This document shows, in pieces, positions 18,594 through 26,384 of a DNA stretch of 64,000 nt. The notes beneath the pieces were generated by a model. That model searched no databases and had not been told where the DNA came from. It was given only the letters and a program-made list of their open reading frames with translations. Both the position numbers and the translations under genes were made by a program. This DNA is from an uncultured Eubacteriales bacterium (lineage in GTDB: Bacteria; Bacillota; Clostridia; Oscillospirales; Butyricicoccaceae). The stretch is taken from NCBI GenBank assembly GCA_910586105.1, contig CAJUGU010000002.1, positions 1 to 64,000 of the forward strand, written 5' to 3'. Numbering within the stretch: the first letter of the stretch is position 1; the number at the start of each line of letters is the position of its first letter.

Positions 18594-19532
18594 ATGGAAC
18601 AAATCGAACAACTTGCAGCACCTCTCGCGGCCATATTCTTGCTTTTGGTCGTCCTCCTTGTATGGTATGCCGCCGTGCGCCGTAAGGCCGCGCAGCCGGC
18701 GCCGCCGGAGGAAACGCCGCAGCCCATCCTTTCGGACGACCAGCTGCCGCCGCCCCCCGACCTGCGTCCCAAGCCGTGGCTTTCGGATTCCCCCAAGGCA
18801 ATGCTCGACGGGGCGATCCATGACGATTTCGTCCGGCTGCTCGACCGGTTCATTTCGATCGTGCTGAAGGAAAAGGATGTCAGCGTCAGCGTCCTGATGC
18901 AGCTGACCGGCTACCATCAGGCGGCGAAGTTCGTCGACCATATGGAGATGATGGGGCTGATCGGGCCTTCCGGGCTTACCCAGCCCCGGGAGATCTTTAT
19001 CACCGAGGAGCAATACCAGAATGTCCTGCGCAAGCGGCTTTTCCGCTACCGTACCGAGCTGGAGGTGCCCGAGACCGAGTTCGTCACGGCGCTGCTCGAC
19101 CGGCTGAAGCGGGATATCGTGCTGATCCGCAACGGCACGCTGACCGCCGACACGCTGAGCGACGACCTGCTCGCCGACATCGACCCGATGGACGACGCCG
19201 AATTTGAAGCATGGTGCACCGACCTGCTGACCAAGCTCGGGTATCGCCTCGAACCGCTGAAGGTGCGCAATCACGGCGCGCACATCCTGATGGAAAAGGA
19301 CGATGTGCTGTACGCGATGCGGTGCGTCGGCAGCGCGACCGAGCTGGACGATCTTGCGGTGCACGAGGTCTTTTCGAGCCAGCGCTACTATGGGCGGCAC
19401 GTCGCCATCCTGATGACCAACCAGACGCTCTCGCCGGACGCCCACAAGCTGGCGCAGGAGCTGAATATCCTGCTGTGGGACCGGAATAAATTGAAGCTCT
19501 TGATCGAAAGGGTCAGCCTGCTCCCCTTCTGA
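18594..19532 (+). CDS. Membrane protein with FtsK-gamma-like winged helix and degenerate Mrr-like domain
   Basis: A 312-aa protein in three parts. One N-terminal membrane helix (residues about 8-27) is followed by a Pro-rich linker. A winged-helix segment (about 75-145) matches the FtsK C-terminal gamma domain in order: SVLMQLTGYHQAAKFVDHME, then GLIGPSG and QPREIFI. A C-terminal Mrr-like PD-(D/E)XK fold (about 195-310) begins DDAEFEAWCTDLLTKLGY and keeps ILMTNQTLS, but the catalytic GxD and QxK are replaced by GAHIL and MRC, so nuclease activity is unlikely. It sits 20 nt after scpB. I infer a membrane-tethered DNA-binding role in chromosome organisation. Confidence 0.75.
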   Translation: MEQIEQLAAPLAAIFLLLVVLLVWYAAVRRKAAQPAPPEETPQPILSDDQLPPPPDLRPKPWLSDSPKAMLDGAIHDDFVRLLDRFISIVLKEKDVSVSVLMQLTGYHQAAKFVDHMEMMGLIGPSGLTQPREIFITEEQYQNVLRKRLFRYRTELEVPETEFVTALLDRLKRDIVLIRNGTLTADTLSDDLLADIDPMDDAEFEAWCTDLLTKLGYRLEPLKVRNHGAHILMEKDDVLYAMRCVGSATELDDLAVHEVFSSQRYYGRHVAILMTNQTLSPDAHKLAQELNILLWDRNKLKLLIERVSLLPF

Positions 19533-19615
19533 CGGCTGAACGCGCAGGCGTTTGACCGTGCCCGGCGGCAGGCCTGAACGGGGCGGATCGAAGGAGGTCG
19601 TTTGCAATCCTGAAA

Positions 19616-20308
19616 GTGCTCACATATCTTGCGGCGGCCGTCGTCGGGCTCCCCCTCCTGCTGGCGCTGCTGCTTTTGCTGGCGCTGATCCCACGTGTCC
19701 GCGTCGATGTTGACAAGGCGCAGACAGGGCCGCTCGCGCTTGCGGTCCGCTATGGCTGGATCAAAATACGGCTGCTCCCGCGAAAACCGAAACCGTCCAA
19801 AAAGGCCGCGCCTGCGAAACCCAAACCGAAGGCCCCGCCGAAAAAGCCGAAAGAAAAGAAGGCGAAGGAGGGCGGCTTTTCGGCAAAGGGGCTGGATATC
19901 GGGGATACGGCCTGTCTCGCGCTCGACCTGCTGATCGAGCTGCGAAACCGGCTGAAGATCCACCGGCTGCGCGCCGACGTGATGCTTGCAACGGGCGACG
20001 CGGCAAAAACGGGCGTCCTGCTTGGGCAAATCGCGGCGATATCCGGTATGGTTTTACCGTTTTTGGAGCAGAATTTTGTCATACCGGATTTTCGGATCGC
20101 CGTCGACGGCGATTTCCAGTGTGAAGGACCGGCGACGCGCGCCGCGTTTGCGGTCTCGGTTTCCATACGGCCGATCCATCTGCCGCTGCTCCTGCTGAAA
20201 TACCGGCGGAAGCTGCTGGCGCTTTACCGCAGCCTGCGCGTTGCTCCGGCGGCGGGACAAACGAAGGAAAACCCATCGAATGATATGAAAAAGGAGAATG
20301 CAACATGA
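19616..20308 (+). CDS. DUF2953 domain membrane protein
   Basis: A protein of about 230 aa with one N-terminal transmembrane helix (about 2-24), a very basic Lys/Pro/Ala-rich linker (about 50-85), and a DUF2953 domain to residue about 205 with the RLRADVMLATGDAAKTG core. Function is unknown; the family usually sits beside gerW (ytfJ) in Firmicutes, as here. GTG 19616 lies 18 nt after AAGGAGG (19591-19597). In-frame ATC 19607 and CTG 19610 are at better spacing, so a non-canonical start is possible. The stop overlaps gerW by ATGA. Confidence 0.82.
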   Translation: MLTYLAAAVVGLPLLLALLLLLALIPRVRVDVDKAQTGPLALAVRYGWIKIRLLPRKPKPSKKAAPAKPKPKAPPKKPKEKKAKEGGFSAKGLDIGDTACLALDLLIELRNRLKIHRLRADVMLATGDAAKTGVLLGQIAAISGMVLPFLEQNFVIPDFRIAVDGDFQCEGPATRAAFAVSVSIRPIHLPLLLLKYRRKLLALYRSLRVAPAAGQTKENPSNDMKKENAT

Positions 20309-20745
20309 ACGAACATCCGATTCAGAACCTGATGACGGAAACCATGGAAAAAATCAAGAAGATGGTCGATGTGAATACCATTATTGGGACGCCTATCACC
20401 ACGCCGGACGGTACAACAGTGATCCCGGTCTCAAAGGTCACGTTCGGGTTCGGCTCTGGCGGCAGCGATTTTGTCTCGCGCAACGCGAAGGATGCTTCGC
20501 CGGTCTGTTTTGGCGGCGGCGGCGGCGCGGGGGTCACGGTCACGCCGGTCTGCTTTTTGATTATCAATTCCACGGGCGCGAACATCCTGCCGATCAATGC
20601 GCAGGCGGTCACTTCGGTCGACCGGCTGATCGAAATGCTGCCGACGGCGGTCAACAAGGTTTCGGCCTTTGTGGAGAACCGCAAGGGCGCGAAAGAGGGC
20701 GCTGCGGAAGCCTCTGCGCCTGTGGCGGACGGGTCGGAAGGCTGA
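20305..20745 (+). CDS. GerW family sporulation protein (YtfJ)
   Basis: A 146-aa protein with the YtfJ/GerW core: VDVNTIIGTPITTPDGTT, VSKVTFGFGSGG, a run of seven Gly with GVTVTPVCFLII, and NILPI. In Bacillus the homologue is needed for efficient spore germination. Its presence supports a spore-forming ancestry. It overlaps DUF2953 by 4 nt; AAGGAG lies 8 nt before ATG 20305. The Ala-rich C-terminus is unstructured. Confidence 0.93.
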   Translation: MNEHPIQNLMTETMEKIKKMVDVNTIIGTPITTPDGTTVIPVSKVTFGFGSGGSDFVSRNAKDASPVCFGGGGGAGVTVTPVCFLIINSTGANILPINAQAVTSVDRLIEMLPTAVNKVSAFVENRKGAKEGAAEASAPVADGSEG

Positions 20746-20876
20746 GTTCCCGGGGGCGCGGGGCGGATACGCGGCGATGCGTGACGCCCTGCGCCTTTCG
20801 CGTTTTTTTTGTGCATATCCGCCGGGATCTGCCCGTACAGTAAAGGAGTAGGTACTTTCGGAAAGGCGGGGGATGT

Positions 20877-21950
20877 ATGAAAAGGATCGTTTGCGCGGTG
20901 TTGCTGTTGTTCATGCTGTTACCGGCGGCGGGCGCGGTGAGCGCCAAAAGTGCGATTGTGCTGGACGCGCTGACGGGGGCGGTTTATTTTGAGCAGAACG
21001 CGGACGAACAGCTGCCGATGGCCTCGACGACGAAGATCATGACGGCGGTCGTCACGCTGGAAAACGGGGATCTGGATCGCGAATACGAGGTCAAGCGGGA
21101 GTATACGCTCGTCGAGGGCACCTCCATGTCCCTCCGCGAAGGCGAAACGCTGACGATCCATGACACGCTTTGGGGGCTGCTGATGCTCTCGGGGAACGAC
21201 GCGGCGCTTGCCCTTGCGGGCGAGGGCGGCGGGGCGGACAATTTCGTGGCGAAGATGAACGCCAAGGCGCGCGAGCTGGGGCTTGAAAACACGCACTTTG
21301 ACAACCCGCACGGCCTGGACAGTGCGACGCATTATACGACGGCCCGCGAGCTGGCGATCCTGGCCGCATATGCGATGAAAAACGAAACGTTCCGTGAGAT
21401 CGTCTCAACGGTCAGCCATACGGCGGCGGGGCGCGACATGGCGAATCATAACAAGATGCTGGTCAATTACGAGGGCGGCTGCGGGGTAAAAACGGGATAC
21501 ACCCGGCGGGCGGGGCGCTGCTTAGTCTCGGCGGCAGAGCGGGGCGGGCGTTTGCTGATCGTGGTCACGTTAAACGACCCGGACGACTGGAACGACCATG
21601 CGGAGCTGTTAGACCTGGGCTTCTCCCGGTTTACGGAAACCACGCTGCAAACGGCGGGCGACGAAGTCGGGGCCTGCACGGTATATGGCGGCTTGCCGGA
21701 GGTATTGCCGTTGCTTGCGGGGGAGACCCTCACGGCAATGCTGGCCGACGGCGAACAGCCGCGCGTTTCCTTATCGGGCAGGCGGTTCACTTACGCGCCG
21801 ATTTTCAACAGTGCGTACTTCGGACAGATCGAATACCGGATCGGGGACGCGGTCATAGCGCGCGGCAACGTTGCATACGGCGGGGACGCGGCGCGCCAAC
21901 CAGAGCGGCTCACGCTCTGGGAGCGTCTCATGCAATTCCTCTTCGGCTGA
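20877..21950 (+). CDS. D-alanyl-D-alanine carboxypeptidase (S11, DacB/DacF type)
   Basis: A 357-aa secreted penicillin-binding protein with a signal peptide (1-23). The three active-site motifs are intact: S50-T-T-K53, S105-G-N107 and K205-T-G207. The C-terminal beta domain (about 255-340) and an amphipathic tail ending WERLMQFLFG fit membrane association. It trims the terminal D-Ala of peptidoglycan; the neighbouring gerW and rluB match the dacB neighbourhood of sporulating Firmicutes, so a role in spore cortex is plausible. The start is ATG 20877 after GGCGGGGG. Confidence 0.94.
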   Translation: MKRIVCAVLLLFMLLPAAGAVSAKSAIVLDALTGAVYFEQNADEQLPMASTTKIMTAVVTLENGDLDREYEVKREYTLVEGTSMSLREGETLTIHDTLWGLLMLSGNDAALALAGEGGGADNFVAKMNAKARELGLENTHFDNPHGLDSATHYTTARELAILAAYAMKNETFREIVSTVSHTAAGRDMANHNKMLVNYEGGCGVKTGYTRRAGRCLVSAAERGGRLLIVVTLNDPDDWNDHAELLDLGFSRFTETTLQTAGDEVGACTVYGGLPEVLPLLAGETLTAMLADGEQPRVSLSGRRFTYAPIFNSAYFGQIEYRIGDAVIARGNVAYGGDAARQPERLTLWERLMQFLFG

Positions 21951-22168
21951 TGCGCACCCGCCCCTCGCCGGGGCGGCGTCCTGCGCGGACGGCGGCAGGG
22001 CTCTGCCCTGCGGCAACAGATCGCAGCGGTCGATCCCTCCGCCCTTGAATTTGGCTCCGACTTTTGGAGCATCCGGGATTTCAGAAAAAACGCCCATTTC
22101 ATGGGCTATATTATGCAAAAATACGGTCAGCGGAGCCCGTCTTCGTCTGGCTGTGGTAAGGAGTCAGT

Positions 22169-22879
22169 ATGAAGGAAAGAGTGCAAAAGATCCTGTCGCA
22201 GGCTGGGGTATGCTCCCGCCGCGCGGCGGAAGCAATGATCGAAGCCGGACGCGTGACCGTCAACAACCGGAAGATCAAACTGGGCGATCAGGCCGACAGC
22301 AGTCGGGACGTGATCTGCGTGGACGGCAAACGCATCCACGAAACCGAGCCTAAGGTCTATTTGATGCTGCATAAACCCCGCGGTTTCGTCTCGACGCTCT
22401 CGGACGAACGCGGACGGCGCACCGTCCGCCAGCTCGTGCGGGACTGCGGCGCGCGGGTCTATCCCGTCGGACGTCTCGACGCCGATTCCGAAGGCCTGCT
22501 GCTGATGACCAACGACGGCGCGCTCACCTATTCGCTCACCCACCCCAAACATGCGGTCGACAAGCTGTATTATGTGCGGGTCAAAGGCGACTTAAAGCAG
22601 ATCGAACGGCTGCGCGAACCGATCGAGATCGACGGACGCATGACCGCGCCCGCCGATGTGGAAGTGCTCGACGCGCCCGCAGCAGGCTATAGCCTGCTGG
22701 GCATCACGCTCCATGAAGGCCGCAACCGGCAGATCCGGCGGCTGTGCGAACACGCCGGTTTGGAAGTGAAACGTCTCAAACGTATGAAGATCGGCACGTT
22801 GGAGATCGACCCCAGGCTGAAGGTCGGCGCGTGGCGCAATCTCACCGAGGAGGAGGTCGCGTATCTGCAAAGCCTTTAA
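22169..22879 (+). CDS. Pseudouridine synthase, RluB/RsuA type
   Basis: A 236-aa enzyme with an N-terminal S4 RNA-binding domain (ERVQKILSQAGVCSRR, residues 3-60) and a catalytic domain with the GRLDADSEGLLLMTNDG motif holding the nucleophilic Asp. In the RluB group it modifies 23S rRNA near U2605. ATG 22169 follows AAGGAG. It ends the scpA-to-rluB gene run, which is a conserved order in Firmicutes. The 218-bp gap from dacB contains no gene. Confidence 0.93.
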   Translation: MKERVQKILSQAGVCSRRAAEAMIEAGRVTVNNRKIKLGDQADSSRDVICVDGKRIHETEPKVYLMLHKPRGFVSTLSDERGRRTVRQLVRDCGARVYPVGRLDADSEGLLLMTNDGALTYSLTHPKHAVDKLYYVRVKGDLKQIERLREPIEIDGRMTAPADVEVLDAPAAGYSLLGITLHEGRNRQIRRLCEHAGLEVKRLKRMKIGTLEIDPRLKVGAWRNLTEEEVAYLQSL

Positions 22880-23060
22880 AGGCGCGCGGAAACGCCGCCC
22901 GACCGGCGAAAAATGGTTCGGGATCCTGGCATGGAAATCCGGCGCTCCCCACAGTCGCGCCGCCGTTTTCTCCCGTCAACGCGGCTTCCGCATCGCCGAA
23001 CGGACATCCGTCCGGGAACGCTTTTCCAGCCTGCGGCGGTCAAAATTTTTTTCATGCAGA

Positions 23061-23094
23061 AAACGGGATAGCCTATCCTTGGGCCGTCCCGTTT
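23061..23094. terminator. Weak hairpin between rluB and ldh
   Basis: An 8-bp stem (23061-23068 with 23087-23094) encloses a smaller GGATAG/CTATCC pairing, between the convergent rluB and ldh. The T-rich tail is modest. The rest of 22880-23128 holds nothing further. Confidence 0.4.
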
Positions 23095-23128
23095 GCTTTG
23101 CTTATAAAATGCGGCTTTGGATCGCGCG

Positions 23129-24073
23129 TCACATCTCGATCTCGTCCAGCAGCGTCCGCAGCTTCTTCGCTGAGGAAAGCAGCTGCCTGCGTTCTTCGTC
23201 GTTCAGCGGCAGGTCGAGCACCGCTTCGACCCCGTTGCGCCCGACCACCGACGGCAGGCCAAGGCATACCTCGCTGACCCCGTAATGGCCGGTCACCAGC
23301 GACGATACCGGCAGAACCGAATGTTCGTCCCGCACGATCGCTTCTGCGATGCGCCGCACGGTCATGCCGATCGCATAGTAGGTTGCGCCCTTCCCCTCGA
23401 TGATCGAATACGCAGCGTCCCGCACGTTTTCATAGATCCGGTTCATCGCCGGGAAGGAATATTCTTTCCCGGCTGCATGGCAGTAACCGTCCAGATCGAC
23501 GCCCGAAACGTTCGCCGACGACCAGACCGCCAGCTCGCTGTCCCCATGCTCGCCGATAATGAACGCATGGACGTTCCGGCTGTCTACGCCGAGATATTGC
23601 CCGAGCAGATACTTCAGCCGCGCCGTGTCCAGCACCGTCCCCGAACCGATCACATGCCCTTCGGGCAGTGTCGCGATCTTCCGCGCCATATACGTCAGGA
23701 TGTCCACCGGATTGGACACGATCAGCAGGATACATTCCTGATTCACCGCGCAGATCTGGCTGACGATCGATTGGATGATCGTGCGGTTGCGCCCTAAAAG
23801 CTCGATCCGGGTCTCGCCCGGTTTCTGGTTCGCGCCCGCCGCAAGGATGACCAGGCCGCAGTCGTGCAGGTCGGCGTAGTCCCCCGCCCGCACCAGACAG
23901 GGCCGCGTGAATGAGATACCGTGGTTGATGTCGGCGGCTTCGCCTTCCGCCCGCTTTCGGTTCTGATCGAGCAGGACGATCTCCGAGAATAACCCGCTGC
24001 CCGCAAGGGTGAACGCCGAGGTCGCGCCGACAAATCCGACCCCGATCACCGCGCACTTTTGGATATTGACCAT
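23129..24073 (-). CDS. L-lactate dehydrogenase
   Basis: A 314-aa NAD-dependent enzyme that reduces pyruvate to L-lactate. It has the Rossmann GVGFVGATSAF motif (residues 11-21), NQKPGETR substrate loop (82-89), SNPVD (120-124) and the active-site signature IGEHGDSE with catalytic His176. ATG 24073 is the start expected by alignment to the family; an in-frame extension of 42 residues is not family-like. It is monocistronic. Confidence 0.95.
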   Translation of the reverse strand: MVNIQKCAVIGVGFVGATSAFTLAGSGLFSEIVLLDQNRKRAEGEAADINHGISFTRPCLVRAGDYADLHDCGLVILAAGANQKPGETRIELLGRNRTIIQSIVSQICAVNQECILLIVSNPVDILTYMARKIATLPEGHVIGSGTVLDTARLKYLLGQYLGVDSRNVHAFIIGEHGDSELAVWSSANVSGVDLDGYCHAAGKEYSFPAMNRIYENVRDAAYSIIEGKGATYYAIGMTVRRIAEAIVRDEHSVLPVSSLVTGHYGVSEVCLGLPSVVGRNGVEAVLDLPLNDEERRQLLSSAKKLRTLLDEIEM

Positions 24074-24390
24074 GAAACAGCCCCCGTTTCTGATTTTTCC
24101 TGTATGCAAAAGCCGGATCGACGGATGCGTGAACGAGTCCAGACTCGGGTACGATCCCGCAGGGCGTCCGGGCGGATCGCAAAAAATGCGGCGCGGCACG
24201 ACGGCGAAATCCCCGCGCGCCGCCGCTTCCGGCTTGCGGATACAGGTTTTGAATATTGTGCGCAGTCCTCCGGGCGTTATGCGCCGGCGCGCGGATTTGT
24301 TCAGCTTTCACAATCGGGCGGCAAAAGCGCAGCCGGAAAATGCAAAAGCGCGCCGCCGCTGTAGAAAAACGACAAATGTCGGCTTTTTTC
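24074..24390. other. Divergent intergenic region ldh / LytTR gene
   Basis: About 320 bp without a supported gene. No convincing ldh promoter was found by eye; the LytTR promoter lies at its right end. Confidence 0.4.
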
Positions 24391-24419
24391 TTGCGCCGCG
24401 CCGGTTTGTCCTGTATGAT
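24391..24419 (+). promoter_or_regulatory. Promoter of LytTR regulator (TTGCGC type)
   Basis: TTGCGC at 24391-24396 and TATGAT at 24414-24419 are separated by 17 bp, 46 nt before the start codon. Confidence 0.65.
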
Positions 24420-24465
24420 AGGGATAAGGCGCGGCGGCTTCCGTCGCCGGGAATGGGAGGACGAT

Positions 24466-25182
24466 ATGAAGATCGCGGTTTGTGACGATTCGCCCGCACA
24501 GCTGGCGCAGCTGCGGGCATACTTATCCGAACGGGACGGCCTGCTGACGGCCGAATTCACCAGCGGCAGCGCCCTGCTGCAATGTATCCGCGGCGGCGCG
24601 CATTTCGATCTGCTGCTGCTCGATATCCGGCTTGACGATACATTAGGCACGGCGTTGGCGCAGGAGCTTTCCCAGCTGCTGCCGCAGGCCGATATTATTT
24701 TTATCTCCGCCTACCCGCAGTATGTGACCGACGCTTTTCATTTGCAGGCTGCGCAATATTTCTTGAAACCGCTCGAAAAAGAACGCTTTTTGCAGGAGTT
24801 TGACCATCTGGTCGCGCGGCGCGCGCAGGCAAAAGCGCGCTGGGGCGTGCGCGGGCGCTATGGGATGCAATACTTTATCCCGGCGCAGATCGTTTACATC
24901 GAAGCCTATCACCGGCATTTGAAGATCCATACCCCAGGCTCTGTGACCGACGTAGTCGGCAAGCTGTCGGAAGCGCAGGCCGCGCTCACGCCTTACGGCT
25001 TCGGACGCAGCCATCAGGGCTATCTGGTCAACCTGCGCTGGGTGCGCGAGGTCGGCGCGAAAGAGATCGTCTGCACGCAGGGCAGCCGCATCCCGATCAG
25101 TACCCGCAAACGCGCGGCCTTTCTGGACGCCTATGTCCAGTTTGCAGAGCGCGGCGGTATGGCGGCGGACCGCTGTCTGTGA
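24466..25182 (+). CDS. LytTR-family response regulator
   Basis: A 238-aa protein. The receiver domain (residues 1-120) has acidic pair Asp7-Asp8 and phospho-acceptor Asp53 in LLLLDIRL. The LytTR DNA-binding domain (about 135-230) has IVYIEAYHRHLKIH and FGRSHQGYLVNL. ATG 24466 is 6 nt after GGGAGG. No histidine kinase is adjacent, so it is an orphan here. Such regulators often control quorum-sensing peptides, bacteriocins or cell-envelope genes. Confidence 0.93.
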   Translation: MKIAVCDDSPAQLAQLRAYLSERDGLLTAEFTSGSALLQCIRGGAHFDLLLLDIRLDDTLGTALAQELSQLLPQADIIFISAYPQYVTDAFHLQAAQYFLKPLEKERFLQEFDHLVARRAQAKARWGVRGRYGMQYFIPAQIVYIEAYHRHLKIHTPGSVTDVVGKLSEAQAALTPYGFGRSHQGYLVNLRWVREVGAKEIVCTQGSRIPISTRKRAAFLDAYVQFAERGGMAADRCL

Positions 25183-25218
25183 TCGCCCCGCGGGCTTCCC
25201 CCGCCGGACATCGTGCCA

Positions 25219-25256
25219 AAGCGGCTGCCCCTTCGATCCGGGGCAGCCGCTTCTTT
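25219..25256. terminator. Terminator between convergent LytTR and AraC genes
   Basis: A perfect 13-bp stem (25219-25231 with 25240-25252) has an 8-nt loop, followed on the plus strand by CTTTGC. It probably serves both genes. Confidence 0.75.
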
Positions 25257-25314
25257 GCATCCTCCAAATATCCCTCAAGGTACAGCCCATTGTCACGATC
25301 GCCCGGGCTCCGCT

Positions 25315-26226
25315 TTACCCCTCCGCTTCTTTGGAATCATTCCCTTTCGGCTCCTCCTCTAAATATTGCTCCAGGTTGCGCCTCGCGTTTTCTCGGTCGG
25401 CTTTGCGGTATTTCAGCGGCGTGATCCCAAACTTGCTTTTGAACGCCTTCGTGAAGACCTGAGGATCCTGATAGCCGCAGTTGCGCGCGATGTTCGCCAC
25501 CGGAACGTCGGTCAGCGTCAATTCTTCCTTGGCCCGGGTCAGCCGAAACAGCGTCAAATATTCCTGCGGCGAAATGTGCAGCACCTTCTGGAACAATGCA
25601 AACAGATAGCTGCGGTGCAGCGCTACATAATTTGCGACATCGTTTACCGTAATGCTTTCGATATAATGGTTCCGGATGAATTCGACAGCCTTGTGTACAT
25701 ACCGGTTCTCGCGGTCTTCCTTGCTCAGACGGTCGATCTTCGACGAAATGCCGTTGGAAAGACAGGCGAAAAACTGGCACAGCAGCGACTGCAAAAGGAA
25801 ATCATTTTGCGTGCTCATGGTATTGTGGCGCAGCATTTCCCGCACCAGCCCGGTGAGCCTGCCGCCGTCGTCAAAGCGGAAGGTCAGCCGGTCGGCGTCC
25901 AGCCCGACCGCGCGCAGACAGCCTTCGGCGTTCGTACCGTCGAACCCGATCCATAGATACGTCCACGGTTCCTGTGCGTCCGCCTGATAAAACGTCTGCT
26001 TGTTCGGTTCGATCAGGAACCCTTCCCCTCTCCCAAGCGCGTAAGTGGTCCCGCCTACCTGAAAGATCCCCCGACCATCCACAATATAATGCAGCAGGTA
26101 ATTGGGGCGGACGGCCGGGCCATAGCTGTGCAGCGGCTGGCAGTTCGCGTAACCGCAGTAACATAAATAAAATTCTTTAAACATTTGGTATTGCTGCAAC
26201 AGGTGCAGTACCTGACTGTCTTCCAT
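25315..26226 (-). CDS. AraC-family regulator of the alpha-galactoside operon
   Basis: A 303-aa protein with an N-terminal cupin sensing domain (about 25-150; HSYGPAVRPNYLLHYIVDG) and a C-terminal AraC double helix-turn-helix (about 190-285) with IARNCGYQDPQVFTKAFKSKFG. ATG 26226 follows GGGAGGGAGA; longer in-frame sequence upstream is not family-like. It is the last gene of an operon running transporter, HTH protein, GH36, AraC, so it most likely activates that operon in response to melibiose or raffinose. It is of the same type as the AraC gene at 48.6 kb. Confidence 0.93.
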   Translation of the reverse strand: MEDSQVLHLLQQYQMFKEFYLCYCGYANCQPLHSYGPAVRPNYLLHYIVDGRGIFQVGGTTYALGRGEGFLIEPNKQTFYQADAQEPWTYLWIGFDGTNAEGCLRAVGLDADRLTFRFDDGGRLTGLVREMLRHNTMSTQNDFLLQSLLCQFFACLSNGISSKIDRLSKEDRENRYVHKAVEFIRNHYIESITVNDVANYVALHRSYLFALFQKVLHISPQEYLTLFRLTRAKEELTLTDVPVANIARNCGYQDPQVFTKAFKSKFGITPLKYRKADRENARRNLEQYLEEEPKGNDSKEAEG

Positions 26227-26384
26227 CTGGTCTCCCTCCCGCCCGCTGGTTTGATCGGTATTTGAAAAATATGGTTTCCCGGGATCCTCCGCCCCATGCA
26301 TAGAGCTCCCGAGAATACGCCGGTGGCCCGCATGGAAAACCGTGCGGGCTCTGCCGGTTAAAAAAGAAGTGAAAAAGGATATGG

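Noticed and set aside
18594..19532. A functional restriction-modification or Mrr defence system
   Set aside because: The catalytic residues of the Mrr-like fold are missing, there is no methylase or other defence gene nearby, and the context is scpAB.
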